Below, piece after piece: positions 56,097-64,000 of a stretch of 64,000 nt of DNA. The translations under genes were made by a program, and so were the position numbers. The notes under the pieces are model-generated. The model saw only the letters and a list, made by a program, of their open reading frames with translations. It made no database searches and had not been told where the DNA came from. Origin of the DNA: Pseudomonadota bacterium (lineage in GTDB: Bacteria > Desulfobacterota > Desulfovibrionia > Desulfovibrionales > Desulfomicrobiaceae); contig JAHIQM010000010.1 in NCBI GenBank assembly GCA_018902545.1, positions 62,001 through 126,000 of the forward strand, written 5' to 3'. The first letter of the stretch is position 1. Each line of letters opens with the position of its first letter.

Positions 56097-56696
56097 CTAT
56101 TTTTTGGACAGTTGCTGGTTGACGAAGTCCCAGTTGACGAGCTTGTCCAGAAAATCCTGCAGAAAATCGGCGCGTCGGTTCTGATAATCCAGGTAATAGG
56201 CATGCTCCCATACGTCCGCTGTGAGCAGGGCCTTGGCACCGTGGGCCATGGGCGTGTCGGCGTTGGCGGTCTTCATGATCTCAAGCGTCCCGTCCTTTTC
56301 CACCAGCCAGGCCCATCCGCTTCCGAACTGGGTCATTCCGGCTTCCTTGAAGGCCTTGGCGAAATTTTCGTAGCTGCCAAACGCCTTGTTGATGCCTGCT
56401 GCCACGGCTCCGGTGGGTGCTCCGCCACCGCCCGCTTTCATGCACCGCCAGAAAAAGGAGTGGTTCCATACCTGGGCCGCATTGTTGAAAATGCCTGCCT
56501 TGGACGGGTCGCCCGCCGCGGCCAGGACTATTTCCCGTAGCGTTTTTCCGTATAGGTCTGTGCCCGCGATCAGCTTGTTGGTATTGTCGATATAGAGCTG
56601 GTGATGTTTGCCGTGATGAAAGTCAAAGGTCTTGGCGCTGATGCACGGGCTTAAAGCGTCCTTGGAGTAAGGAAGATCCGGGAGCACGAAGATCAT
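56097..56696 (-). CDS. sodB: Superoxide dismutase, Fe type
   Basis: 199 residues. Metal ligands in FHHGKHHQLY, AAQVWNHSFFW and DVWEHAYYLDYQNRR. AAQVWNHSFFW and FGSGWAWLV are the Fe-type forms. ATG at 56696 follows GAGGAGG; no signal peptide, so cytosolic. Protects the anaerobe during oxygen exposure. Confidence 0.97.
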   Translation of the reverse strand: MIFVLPDLPYSKDALSPCISAKTFDFHHGKHHQLYIDNTNKLIAGTDLYGKTLREIVLAAAGDPSKAGIFNNAAQVWNHSFFWRCMKAGGGGAPTGAVAAGINKAFGSYENFAKAFKEAGMTQFGSGWAWLVEKDGTLEIMKTANADTPMAHGAKALLTADVWEHAYYLDYQNRRADFLQDFLDKLVNWDFVNQQLSKK

Positions 56697-56860
56697 ACAA
56701 GCCTCCTCTTTTAATGTATTGAACATGGTTGCCAATTCGTGTGCGCATCCGGCCTTTAAAAGCCAGTCGAGCGAAGAAATTGGAAGATAGCTCAAAGTGA
56801 ATCAATGAAAGTAATCTGTCAACAGGAGGAGCCAAAAATCTGTGCTCACTTGCCGCTGGG

Positions 56861-57991
56861 TCAATACAGGACGAACTTGGCCAGGCGGCCGTCGAGACCG
56901 CCGTTCTTGAGCGGTTTTTTCCATTCGGGCTTAAGGCCGATGCACTTGAGCCACTGCCGGTCCCCGAAATAGACGTAGGCCGTCGAGCCCGCGCAGTTTC
57001 TCTTCAGGTGATCGCCGAACCTCTTGAACCACGGAGCCATGTCTTCGCTATTGCCCAGGCGGATGCCGTAGGGCGGGTTGCAGATGATGGTCGTGCCGGT
57101 CATGTCTCCCCGTTCAAAAAAATCCCTGCGTCCGACGATCACGTCGTCTCCACCGGGCAGTCGCGACAGGTTGAGGCGTGTGGCTTCCACCGCAGCCGGG
57201 TCGTTGTCGCTGCCGCGCAGGTCGGGCTCAATGCTGGTTGCGCTGTCGGCGGCGAGTTCCTGCTCCCAGATCCGGGGTTTGAAGTCGGGTAGCCGCAGGA
57301 ACCCGAATTTCTGGCGCAAGAGCCCGGCCGGAAGTCCGGTGGCATGCATGAGCGCTTCGCACAGGATGGTGCCCGAGCCGCAAAGCGGGTCCACGAGGGG
57401 CGATGTGCCGTCCCAGCCGCTCATGCGGATCACCGCCGCCGCCACGGTCTCGTTCATGGGCGCTTCCACGCCCTGTACACGGTAGCCGCGTCGGTGCATG
57501 GAACCGCCGGATGCATCCACGCTGATGGTGGCCACGTCTTCGTGGATGTGCAGATGCAGCCACAGGTCCGGGTCGCGCGGGTCTATGCTGGGGCGGATTC
57601 CCTTGCGCTCGCGGAACCAGTCCGCCACGGCATCCTTGAGTTTGAGTCCCGCATACTGCGAATGGCCAATGGCGCTTTTGGAGACATTGGCGAAGACGGC
57701 AAAGGTCTGGTCCGGGGTCAGGAAGTCCGACCAGCGCAGGCTCGTGCCCGCCTTGTACAGGGCCTGATCCGTGGGGCAGGGGAAGCGAGTCAGCGGAGCC
57801 AGTACGCGTGAAATCAGCCGCGCACGGTAGACGATGCGGTACATGACCTCGGGAGTAGCTTTGAAATGCACGTGGCGGAAGCCGCACACGCTGTCCGTGG
57901 CCCCGAGTTCCAGCAGCTCGGTTTGGGCCAGATCTTCGATGCCGTCGGCCACTTGGGCGATGTAAGTGTGGTTTTGTTGGTAGTCGTACAT
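56861..57991 (-). CDS. THUMP-domain class I RNA methyltransferase (RlmL N-terminal-like)
   Basis: 376 residues. An N-terminal ferredoxin-like/THUMP part (about 1-160) precedes the SAM fold with VDPLCGSGTILCEALM, GSDNDPAAVEATRLN and the catalytic NPPYG. It resembles the RlmL half of the 23S rRNA m2G2445 enzyme, without the RlmK half. ATG at 57991 follows AAGG that lies inside a 9-base tandem repeat. Confidence 0.9.
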   Translation of the reverse strand: MYDYQQNHTYIAQVADGIEDLAQTELLELGATDSVCGFRHVHFKATPEVMYRIVYRARLISRVLAPLTRFPCPTDQALYKAGTSLRWSDFLTPDQTFAVFANVSKSAIGHSQYAGLKLKDAVADWFRERKGIRPSIDPRDPDLWLHLHIHEDVATISVDASGGSMHRRGYRVQGVEAPMNETVAAAVIRMSGWDGTSPLVDPLCGSGTILCEALMHATGLPAGLLRQKFGFLRLPDFKPRIWEQELAADSATSIEPDLRGSDNDPAAVEATRLNLSRLPGGDDVIVGRRDFFERGDMTGTTIICNPPYGIRLGNSEDMAPWFKRFGDHLKRNCAGSTAYVYFGDRQWLKCIGLKPEWKKPLKNGGLDGRLAKFVLY

Positions 57992-57994
57992 GGG

Positions 57995-58030
57995 GTGGAC
58001 CTTATGGACGAGATGGACGAGATGGACCAA
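57995..58030. repeat. Four 9-base tandem units upstream of the RNA methyltransferase
   Basis: Units GTGGACCTT, ATGGACGAG, ATGGACGAG and ATGGACCAA follow one another, with ATGGGCTCG as a possible degenerate fifth. They occupy the ribosome-site region of the minus-strand methyltransferase gene and would read VHLVHLVHKVHP if translated in frame. Confidence 0.85.
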
Positions 58031-58056
58031 ATGGGCTCGTCCGACAGGTCAGGAAA

Positions 58057-58074
58057 GGCCCGGTTTCCCGGGCC
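58057..58074 (-). terminator. Hairpin after gltX
   Basis: Seven-bp stem GGCCCGG / CCGGGCC with a GAAA tetraloop on the minus strand, then TTTCCTG, 6 bases past gltX. Confidence 0.65.
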
Positions 58075-58079
58075 GGTGA

Positions 58080-59474
58080 TTACAGGGCCAGAGCCTTGCG
58101 GAAGCGTTCCAGGGTGCGCTCGCGCCCAAGGACTTCCATGGTCTCGAACAGGCCCGGGCTCATGGTCGTGCCGGTGATGGCCACGCGGATGGGCTGGGCC
58201 AGCGCCTTGAACTTGAGGCCGGTTTCTTCGAGGTAGGCGTGTGCCATCTCTTCCAGGCTCTTGTGGTCAAAGGTTTCAAGAGCTTCCATGCGCTGCGCCA
58301 GAACCTTCAGATGCTCGCGGATTTCAGGCGCGAGGAACTTGCCCACGGCCGCCTCGTCGTAGGGCAGGGTGTCGGCGTCGTGCAGAAAGAAGGCCGCCTG
58401 CTCTTCCATTTCCTTTATGGTCTTGGCCCGGGGCTGGAAGAGGGGCACGATGGCTTCAAGGTAATCCGAGGCTGGTTTGAAATCCGTGTTCTGACGGATC
58501 ATTTCGCCCAGCAGGTTTGCCAGTCTCGGCACGTCTCCGGTCTTGATGAAGTGGCTGTTGGTCCAGTTGAGCTTGTCCATGTCGAAGACCGAGGCCGATT
58601 TGCCGAGGCCATCGAGGGAGAATTTTTCCAGCAGCTCGTCCATGGTGAAGAGTTCATCGTCACCGTGGGACCAGCCCAGGCGCACCAGATAGCTGAGCAT
58701 GGCCTCGGGCAGGTATCCGAGATCTTTGTACATCATGACCGAGGTCGCGCCGTGGCGCTTGCTCATCTTCTTTTTGTCGGGCCCAAGGATCATGGGCACG
58801 TGGCCGAACTTGGGCAGAGGGCAGCCCAGGGCCTCGTAGATGAGGATCTGCTTGGGGGTGTTGTTCTGATGGTCGTCGCCGCGGATGACGTGGGTCACGC
58901 CCATCTCCGCGTCGTCCACGACCACGGCCATCTGGTAGATGGCGGAGCCGTCGGCCCGGCGGATGACGAAGTCGTCCATTTCCTGCACGTCCCAGGCGAT
59001 GGGGCCCTTGATGATGTCGTCGAAGACCACCTTGCCGGTGAGCGGGGTCTTGAAGCGGACCACCCGGCCAGGTCCGGGCCCGAGCCCAAGCTCGCGGCAC
59101 TTGCCGTTGTACTTGGGTTTGAGCCCCGTCGCGCGCGCAGTCTCACGCATGGCCTCCACTTCTTCAGATGTGCAGGAGCAGTAGTAGGCCCCGCCGGTAT
59201 CGAGGAGTTTGTCCACATAGCTGTTGTAGAGGTCGCCGCGCTGGCTCTGGAAGTAGGGGCCCTCGTCGAAATCAAGGCCCAGCCAGTGCATGGCGTCGAT
59301 GATGGCGTCGGTCATTTCCTGCGTGGAGCGGGCCTGGTCCGTGTCCTCGATGCGCAGGATGAACTTGCCGCCGCTGCGGCGGGCGTAGAGATAGTTGAAG
59401 AGCGCCGTACGGGCGCCTCCGATATGCAGATACCCCGTGGGACTGGGGGGAAATCGGGTCACGAGCTGTGTCAT
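58080..59474 (-). CDS. gltX: Glutamyl-tRNA synthetase
   Basis: 464 residues, class-I synthetase: FPPSPTGYLHIGGARTALFNY (HIGH box), ILRIEDTDQARS, HVIRGDDHQNNTPKQILI and KKKMSKRHGA. A zinc-type YCSCTSEEVEAMR is present. ATG at 59474 follows GGAAAAAG; the frame upstream is unused. Confidence 0.98.
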   Translation of the reverse strand: MTQLVTRFPPSPTGYLHIGGARTALFNYLYARRSGGKFILRIEDTDQARSTQEMTDAIIDAMHWLGLDFDEGPYFQSQRGDLYNSYVDKLLDTGGAYYCSCTSEEVEAMRETARATGLKPKYNGKCRELGLGPGPGRVVRFKTPLTGKVVFDDIIKGPIAWDVQEMDDFVIRRADGSAIYQMAVVVDDAEMGVTHVIRGDDHQNNTPKQILIYEALGCPLPKFGHVPMILGPDKKKMSKRHGATSVMMYKDLGYLPEAMLSYLVRLGWSHGDDELFTMDELLEKFSLDGLGKSASVFDMDKLNWTNSHFIKTGDVPRLANLLGEMIRQNTDFKPASDYLEAIVPLFQPRAKTIKEMEEQAAFFLHDADTLPYDEAAVGKFLAPEIREHLKVLAQRMEALETFDHKSLEEMAHAYLEETGLKFKALAQPIRVAITGTTMSPGLFETMEVLGRERTLERFRKALAL

Positions 59475-59607
59475 GGTGTACTTTTTCCGAAAAAACGGCG
59501 CAGGGCGCCGGTTGACTCTGCAGCTCGGTCCGCTTGGGACCGGGTGCGGGATGTATGTTGTGATATAAATATGCAGCCGTGATGATCCGGCCGTGCGGAT
59601 CGTCCGA

Positions 59608-59829
59608 CTAAACGGCTTCGACGGCCTTGACGCCCGGGACCATTTTCTTGACGGCACGCTCGATGCTGCTCTTGAGCGTCATCTGCGCCATGGGACAGCC
59701 CTTACAGGCGCCGGTCATGCGCACCTGCACGATGCCGCTTGGCAGGATGTCCACCAGTTCAACGTACCCGCCGTCGGCCTGCAGAATGGGGCGCACGGTG
59801 TCAAGCGCCTTTTCGACCTGTTCGCGCAT
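59608..59829 (-). CDS. NifU C-terminal-like (Nfu) protein
   Basis: 73 residues, a stand-alone Nfu domain: ILQADGGYVELVDI, VRMTGACKGCPMAQMTLKSSIE with the CxxC that holds a 4Fe-4S cluster. ATG at 59829 follows GGAG. Iron-sulfur carrier, placed near ftrB, itself an Fe-S enzyme. Confidence 0.94.
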   Translation of the reverse strand: MREQVEKALDTVRPILQADGGYVELVDILPSGIVQVRMTGACKGCPMAQMTLKSSIERAVKKMVPGVKAVEAV

Positions 59830-59877
59830 GGCAAGCTCCAGACCCGGCACCGCTGTCGGTGCGCCGGGCGATTGCTA

Positions 59878-60231
59878 TCATTCCTCGAAAAGAAGGCCTG
59901 CCATCAGTTTTTCCGGGTCTCGCCGTTCAGGAACAGTTTGTTCGGTTATGGCGCCCTCGTTGAATTCCTTTGAGGCGTAGAGGCCGCAGTAGCACCTCCC
60001 GAATTCGGCCACGTCCGGTTCGCGGTATACACAGGGACAGAAGATGTCCTTGTCCAGTTCGCGGTTGCCCGAGCCCAGACGGCAGGGGCAGACCATGTAG
60101 CCGTAGCGGTCGCGGTTGATCAGCAGGCTCTCCATGAGTTCGAGGACGAACTCCTTGTCCTTGTTGAAAAAATAACCTTTTGCTTCCTGCAACGGGCGCA
60201 GTTTTTCGTACAATTCTTCAGGGGTCATCAT
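59878..60231 (-). CDS. ftrB: Ferredoxin:thioredoxin reductase, catalytic beta chain
   Basis: 117 residues. The cysteine set CPC, CPC and CYC (MVCPCRLG, IFCPCVYR, GRCYCGLY) forms the 4Fe-4S centre and redox disulfide. Its start overlaps the glutaredoxin stop (ATGA), an arrangement that hints it reduces that protein with ferredoxin electrons. The plant-type alpha chain is absent here, as in other non-photosynthetic FTRs. Confidence 0.95.
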   Translation of the reverse strand: MMTPEELYEKLRPLQEAKGYFFNKDKEFVLELMESLLINRDRYGYMVCPCRLGSGNRELDKDIFCPCVYREPDVAEFGRCYCGLYASKEFNEGAITEQTVPERRDPEKLMAGLLFEE

Positions 60232-60482
60232 CTCTCCAGTGCGTCTTTGATCTGGTCCTTCTTGAAGCCGACAATGGCCTCTTCGTCCACGAGCAAGGTG
60301 GGGAAGGACAGGTTGGGATTTACTTTCTTGATGGTTTCGATCATCTGCTTGCGCTCTTCGCCTTCAAGCTTGTCCACAAAGATGCAGTCATATTTAACGC
60401 CGCAATCGTCAAGGTATTCCTTGGTTTTTTTGCAGTGAACACAGGTGGTTAAAGCGTAGAGTGTGATGGACTTTTCGGGCAT
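60228..60482 (-). CDS. Glutaredoxin-like (NrdH/redoxin) protein
   Basis: 84 residues, thioredoxin fold with the redox motif TTCVHCKKTKEYLDD and a cis-Pro in SFPTLLVDE, then GFKKDQIKDAL. GGAGG precedes the start. Likely electron partner of the co-encoded FtrB. Confidence 0.93.
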   Translation of the reverse strand: MPEKSITLYALTTCVHCKKTKEYLDDCGVKYDCIFVDKLEGEERKQMIETIKKVNPNLSFPTLLVDEEAIVGFKKDQIKDALER

Positions 60483-60608
60483 GGATCCTCCTTGCTATGT
60501 CGTGGGCGTTGGGATAGCCCTTGGCCGTCTTAAAGAGTCTTGCGAAGCTATAAAGATTAATCGCCCCGCCGTCCACGCCCGGATGGGGGCATATCGATGG
60601 AGAGCAAC

Positions 60609-61763
60609 ATGCGCGAAAAATTTCTGGTTTTCGGGTCGCCGCGTATCGCCGAAGATGAGATCGAGGAAGTCGTGTCCTGCCTGCGCAGCGGGTGGATTGG
60701 CACTGGCCCCCGGGTTGCGGAATTCGAGCGGCGTTTTGCGGAATACAAGGACGCAGAGCATGCCGTGGCCGTCAACTCCTGCACAGCCGCACTGCATCTG
60801 AGCATCCTGGCCGCAGGCGTCGGCCCCGGCGACGAGGTCATCACCACTCCTCTGACTTTCTGTGCTTCGGTCAATGCCATTATCCACGCTGGTGCCACTC
60901 CGGTTCTTGCTGATGTGGACCCGCGCAGCATGAATATCGATCCCGAACGTGTGAAGGAAAAGATCACCTCCCGCACCAAGGCAATCCTGCCCGTGCATTT
61001 CGCGGGTCGCGCCTGTGATATGGACCCGATCTGTGCCCTGGCCGGGGAGCATGGGCTCTCGATCATCGAAGATTGTGCCCACGCCATCGAGACCGAATAC
61101 CATGGCCGCAAGGCCGGATGTTTTGGGGATTTCGGCTGCTTCAGCTTTTACGTGACCAAAAACATCATCACCGGCGAGGGCGGCCTCATTCTGGCCAAAA
61201 AACCGGAGCATGCGGCCCGGCTCAAGGTCCTGGCCTTGCACGGCATGTCCAGCGACGCCTGGAACCGTTTTGGAGACTCTGGCTACAAGCACTATCTCGT
61301 GACCGAGGCCGGCTTCAAGTACAACATGATGGATTTGCAGGCGTCCCTTGGCCTGCGTCAACTCGACAAGGTCGAAGCGTACTGGCAGCGGCGGGGGGAG
61401 ATTTGGACCCGCTACATGGACGCTCTGGCCGATCTGCCGTTGACTTTGCCCGCGCCTGTAGAGGTGGGCACCCGTCACGCGTACCATCTTTACTCCGTGA
61501 TGGTGGATGAGAAACGGACCGGGATCAGTCGCGACGCCTTTTTGACCGCCATGACGGGGCGCAAGATCGGGGTCGGCGTACACTATCTCTCCGTCCCCGA
61601 GCATCCGTACTATCAGGAGCGTTTCGGGTGGTCGCCGCAGGACTATCCCCATGCGCGTGACATCGGCCGCCAGACCGTGAGTCTTCCCATTTCGGCCAAG
61701 CTGACCGATGCGGATGTGGATGATGTGATTACGGCCGTTCGCCAGGTTCTGGCCAGATCCTGA
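60609..61763 (+). CDS. DegT/DnrJ/EryC1/StrS-family aminotransferase
   Basis: 384 residues. PLP aminotransferase acting on nucleotide-linked keto-sugars. NSCTAALHLSILAAGVGPGDEVI, PVHFAGRACDMD, IEDCAHAIE and FYVTKNIITGEGG (PLP lysine) are the family blocks; ends with QTVSLPISAKLTDADVDDVI. ATG at 60609 has GGAG at good distance; an ATG four codons earlier is the alternative. No other sugar gene is adjacent, so the product, likely a cell-surface amino sugar, is open. Confidence 0.93.
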   Translation: MREKFLVFGSPRIAEDEIEEVVSCLRSGWIGTGPRVAEFERRFAEYKDAEHAVAVNSCTAALHLSILAAGVGPGDEVITTPLTFCASVNAIIHAGATPVLADVDPRSMNIDPERVKEKITSRTKAILPVHFAGRACDMDPICALAGEHGLSIIEDCAHAIETEYHGRKAGCFGDFGCFSFYVTKNIITGEGGLILAKKPEHAARLKVLALHGMSSDAWNRFGDSGYKHYLVTEAGFKYNMMDLQASLGLRQLDKVEAYWQRRGEIWTRYMDALADLPLTLPAPVEVGTRHAYHLYSVMVDEKRTGISRDAFLTAMTGRKIGVGVHYLSVPEHPYYQERFGWSPQDYPHARDIGRQTVSLPISAKLTDADVDDVITAVRQVLARS

Positions 61764-61790
61764 GCCAGCCTCCCCTGATTGACTTGATGA

Positions 61791-61837
61791 AGGCGCTGAA
61801 AAGCCGGGTGGACCGGTGTCTTCAGCGCTTTTTTTAT
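61791..61837 (+). terminator. Terminator after the aminotransferase gene
   Basis: Stem GGCGCTGAA / TTCAGCGCT with a long loop (about 20 bases, itself partly paired) followed by seven T; lies between convergent genes. Confidence 0.85.
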
Positions 61838-62712
61838 GAGGGCTGTCGCAGGCTGCGTCCGAATTTCCAGCGCTCCAGCCAGAACAGGAGCACCGCGATC
61901 CAGACCATGCCGAAACCTGTGAGCTGATTGCGCGAGAATGGTTCGTGGTACACGAAGACGCCGATGAGGAATTGGATGGTCGGCGCGATGTACTGCAGGA
62001 TGCCGATCATGGACAGTGGGATGCGGTGCGCGGCGGCGGCGAACAGGACCAGGGGCGCGGTGGTGACCAGTCCCGCGCCTGCGAGCATCAGGTCCGAGCC
62101 GATTCCTGCGTGCAAAAAGGCTCCGACGCCCGCATGCTCGCTCCAGCCGAGCCAGAGCAGGGCGGGGAGGAGAAGCAAACCTGTCTCAAGGGTCAGACCT
62201 TCGAAAGCGCCAAGGGGCGCCTTTTTTTTGACCAGCCCGTAGAGGCTGAAGGTTACGGCCAGGGTCAGGGCGATCCATGGCAGGCGCCCGTATTGGACGG
62301 TCAGGTAGATTACCCCCGCTGCGGCCAGACCCAGGGGAATCCATTGCAGACGCCGCAGCCTTTCACGCATGAAGAAGACGCCAAGCAGTACGGAGAGCAG
62401 GGGGTTTATGAAATATCCCAGGCTCGCCTCCACGATATAGCCCGCGTTGACGCTCCAGACATAGATGAACCAGTTCACGCCGATGAGCAGGCTGGCCAGG
62501 ACATAGCTGCCCCAGACCGTGGGACAAAGGTCGCTGCGCAGTTTTGCGACGCGCCTGGTCAGGACCAGAAAAATGGCCAGGAATGCAAAGGACCAGGCGA
62601 TGCGGTGGCTCAGCAGTTGCGCTGTGGGCACATGGCCCAGGAGCTTCCAGTAGATGGGCAGAAGGCCCCAGCTGACATAGGCCCCGATTGCGGCGAGAAT
62701 CCCTGTGTTCAT
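61834..62712 (-). CDS. rarD: RarD protein, EamA-type transporter
   Basis: 292 residues with about ten hydrophobic helices in two EamA repeats. RarD blocks: GILAAIGAYVSWGLLPIYWKLL, LIGVNWFIYVWSVNAGYIVEASLGYFINPLLSVLLG and GILQYIAPTIQFLIGVFVY. Inner-membrane permease of unknown substrate. Confidence 0.95.
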   Translation of the reverse strand: MNTGILAAIGAYVSWGLLPIYWKLLGHVPTAQLLSHRIAWSFAFLAIFLVLTRRVAKLRSDLCPTVWGSYVLASLLIGVNWFIYVWSVNAGYIVEASLGYFINPLLSVLLGVFFMRERLRRLQWIPLGLAAAGVIYLTVQYGRLPWIALTLAVTFSLYGLVKKKAPLGAFEGLTLETGLLLLPALLWLGWSEHAGVGAFLHAGIGSDLMLAGAGLVTTAPLVLFAAAAHRIPLSMIGILQYIAPTIQFLIGVFVYHEPFSRNQLTGFGMVWIAVLLFWLERWKFGRSLRQPS

Positions 62713-62765
62713 GAAGCGTTATCCTGTACGAAACGTTTGGCGGGCAATCCTGGCCTTTGCGCCGC

Positions 62766-63530
62766 TTAGTGCCAGTCGATGTGGTCCGGTCCCAGTTGGC
62801 GCATCTGGGTTTGAATCCACTGCGCGCGTTGCCGCACATAGGCGGAAGGGTGTGTCGCGGACGACCTTCCTGGGCTCGGCAGCACCGAGGCCAGCAGCGC
62901 CGCCTCGTGAGCGGTCAGCCTATCCGGGGGCTTGTTGAAGAAGCGTCTGGCCGCGGCGTTCACTCCGTAGGTGCCATCGCCGAATTCGGCGATATTGAGG
63001 TACACTTCCAGAATTCTCTTCTTGGGCCACAGAAGTTCGATCAGCACGGTCAGGCCCGCTTCCAGCCCCTTGCGCACATAGCTGCGCCCCGACCACAAAA
63101 AAAGGTTTTTGGCCACCTGCTGCGAGATGGTGCTCGCACCTCGGACGGTGCGGCCCTTCTCGTTATGCTCCATGGCGCGGGCTATGGCGTCCACATCAAA
63201 CCCGAAATGATGTGGAAAATTCTGATCTTCCGCCGCGACTACGGCCAGAGCCATGTGCCTGGGGATGTTGTGCATGGATGTCCACCTGTACATCACCGCC
63301 GGGCCGGGAGCCGATCCCGTCAGCCGTTCCACATGACGGGTGAGCATGAACGCGCTGGTGGGTGGCGGGACGAAGCGCAGGAGGAAGATTATAGCCACAA
63401 TTCCCGGCAATATCCACGCGGCCACGCGCAGGATGCGCCGGAGCGGCCCGGGGCGGGGCGCCGTGCGGTTTTTCGAAGCCGGTCGCGGTTGCGTACGCCG
63501 GGTGCGGGAAGAGGTTGTGCTGCGTGTCAT
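62766..63530 (-). CDS. mtgA: Monofunctional peptidoglycan glycosyltransferase
   Basis: 254 residues. Basic N-terminal tail (about 1-30), one membrane helix (about 34-54), then the GT51 domain with the catalytic Glu in VVAAEDQNFPHHFGFD, GASTISQQVAKNLFLW, EVYLNIAEFGDGTYGV and AALLASVLP. No transpeptidase domain follows, which sets it apart from bifunctional PBPs. ATG at 63530 has a weak ribosome site; a GTG upstream is possible. Confidence 0.95.
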   Translation of the reverse strand: MTRSTTSSRTRRTQPRPASKNRTAPRPGPLRRILRVAAWILPGIVAIIFLLRFVPPPTSAFMLTRHVERLTGSAPGPAVMYRWTSMHNIPRHMALAVVAAEDQNFPHHFGFDVDAIARAMEHNEKGRTVRGASTISQQVAKNLFLWSGRSYVRKGLEAGLTVLIELLWPKKRILEVYLNIAEFGDGTYGVNAAARRFFNKPPDRLTAHEAALLASVLPSPGRSSATHPSAYVRQRAQWIQTQMRQLGPDHIDWH

Positions 63531-63641
63531 TTTGGAGCTACTGGATTTCAAGCAGGGGACGTGACGCCCGGCCACCGCTTGTGCGCCGACGTCATGCCAA
63601 AGTCAATGCGCCCGCGATCGTTTAAAACAAAGGACCAATAC

Positions 63642-64000
63642 ATGAATCATCCCCTTAATGAAACCCTGGCCACCATCCATGCCCGGCACAGCATCCGTCA
63701 GTTCGAACCTCGCGAATTGTCCGAGGATCTGCTCATGGCCATGCTCGATGCAGCCAATCAGGCCCCCTCGGCTCACAATCGCCAGTCCTGGAGGTTCGTC
63801 ATTCTGGAGGGGACGGCCAGGAACGATCTGGCCGAGCTGGTATCCTCGGCATCAAAGACATTTCAGAAGCCGGCCTCGTCGCTGTTGCGCATGGCCGCGC
63901 GCAGCATCGCCTCGGCCCCGGTGACGGTCGCCGTGGTCAACACCGGGGACCTGATCAGCCACGGCACGGAGCTTTTCCATGTGGACCGCGAGATGGGTTT
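63642..64000 (+). CDS. Nitroreductase-family protein (runs off window)
   Basis: The first 119 codons follow AAAGGA: HARHSIRQFEPRELSEDLLMAMLDAANQAPSAHNRQSWRFVIL is the FMN-binding start of nitroreductases. The C-terminal half is outside the window, so the subfamily is undecided. Confidence 0.85.
   Translation, partial: MNHPLNETLATIHARHSIRQFEPRELSEDLLMAMLDAANQAPSAHNRQSWRFVILEGTARNDLAELVSSASKTFQKPASSLLRMAARSIASAPVTVAVVNTGDLISHGTELFHVDREMG

Overview
The window reads as a chromosomal segment of a GC-rich, Gram-negative sulfate-reducing deltaproteobacterium (Desulfovibrionales; Desulfomicrobium-like on protein resemblance, not proven). Supporting signs are a TAXI-type TRAP transporter beside universal stress proteins, several chemoreceptors, a SulP anion permease, an FmdE-type molybdenum protein, many radical-SAM enzymes, a ferredoxin:thioredoxin reductase subunit with its glutaredoxin partner, an LPS assembly lipoprotein, and TTG/GTG starts with clear GGAGG sites. 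No phage, insertion sequence, rRNA or CRISPR array was found.

Layout. 1-7.3 kb: start of a chemoreceptor, M23 endopeptidase, FmdE/MoCF fusion, tandem Usp with SulP permease, then about 600 bp without a recognisable gene. 7.3-13.8 kb: tRNA-Thr(GGT) and tRNA-Pro(GGG), a second chemoreceptor, small ORF/GGDEF/HAD operon, BaiN-like flavoprotein, Usp. 13.8-21.4 kb: one minus-strand block with an ATP-grasp ligase, a divergent lysine-2,3-aminomutase-like radical-SAM enzyme, an M20 peptidase, a TAXI receptor and a fused TRAP permease. 21.6-29.7 kb: a secreted small protein, PAS-LuxR regulator, pdxST, a chemoreceptor with a C-terminal sensor, amidohydrolase-cobO, AmrS radical-SAM enzyme and another small secreted protein. 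29.8-37.3 kb: purM, a radical-SAM protein, rpsI/rplM, HD and CBS proteins, a PAS histidine kinase. 37.4-39.8 kb: lon.

39.9-55.6 kb is a long housekeeping array on the minus strand, in transcription order yceD-rpmF-plsX-fabH-fabG-acpP-fabF-glyA-dCMP deaminase-ribD-ribE-ribBA-ribH-nusB-leuS-lptE-holA-radC. It joins fatty-acid synthesis, one-carbon metabolism, the full riboflavin pathway and translation/replication genes, punctuated by a strong terminator after acpP and a hairpin after glyA. 55.8-64 kb: rpmB, Fe superoxide dismutase, a THUMP-type RNA methyltransferase, gltX, Nfu-like protein, ftrB and glutaredoxin, a DegT-family aminotransferase, rarD, mtgA and the start of a nitroreductase.

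The best candidate for an undescribed system is the overlapping ATP-grasp / aminomutase-like / M20 peptidase operon at 17.2-21.4 kb, followed on the same strand by a TAXI-TRAP importer. The aminomutase keeps the iron-sulfur motif and a probable PLP lysine but appears to lack both acidic residues that hold the lysine side chain in lysine 2,3-aminomutase, so a different substrate, perhaps a beta-amino acid joined in a small peptide, is plausible.
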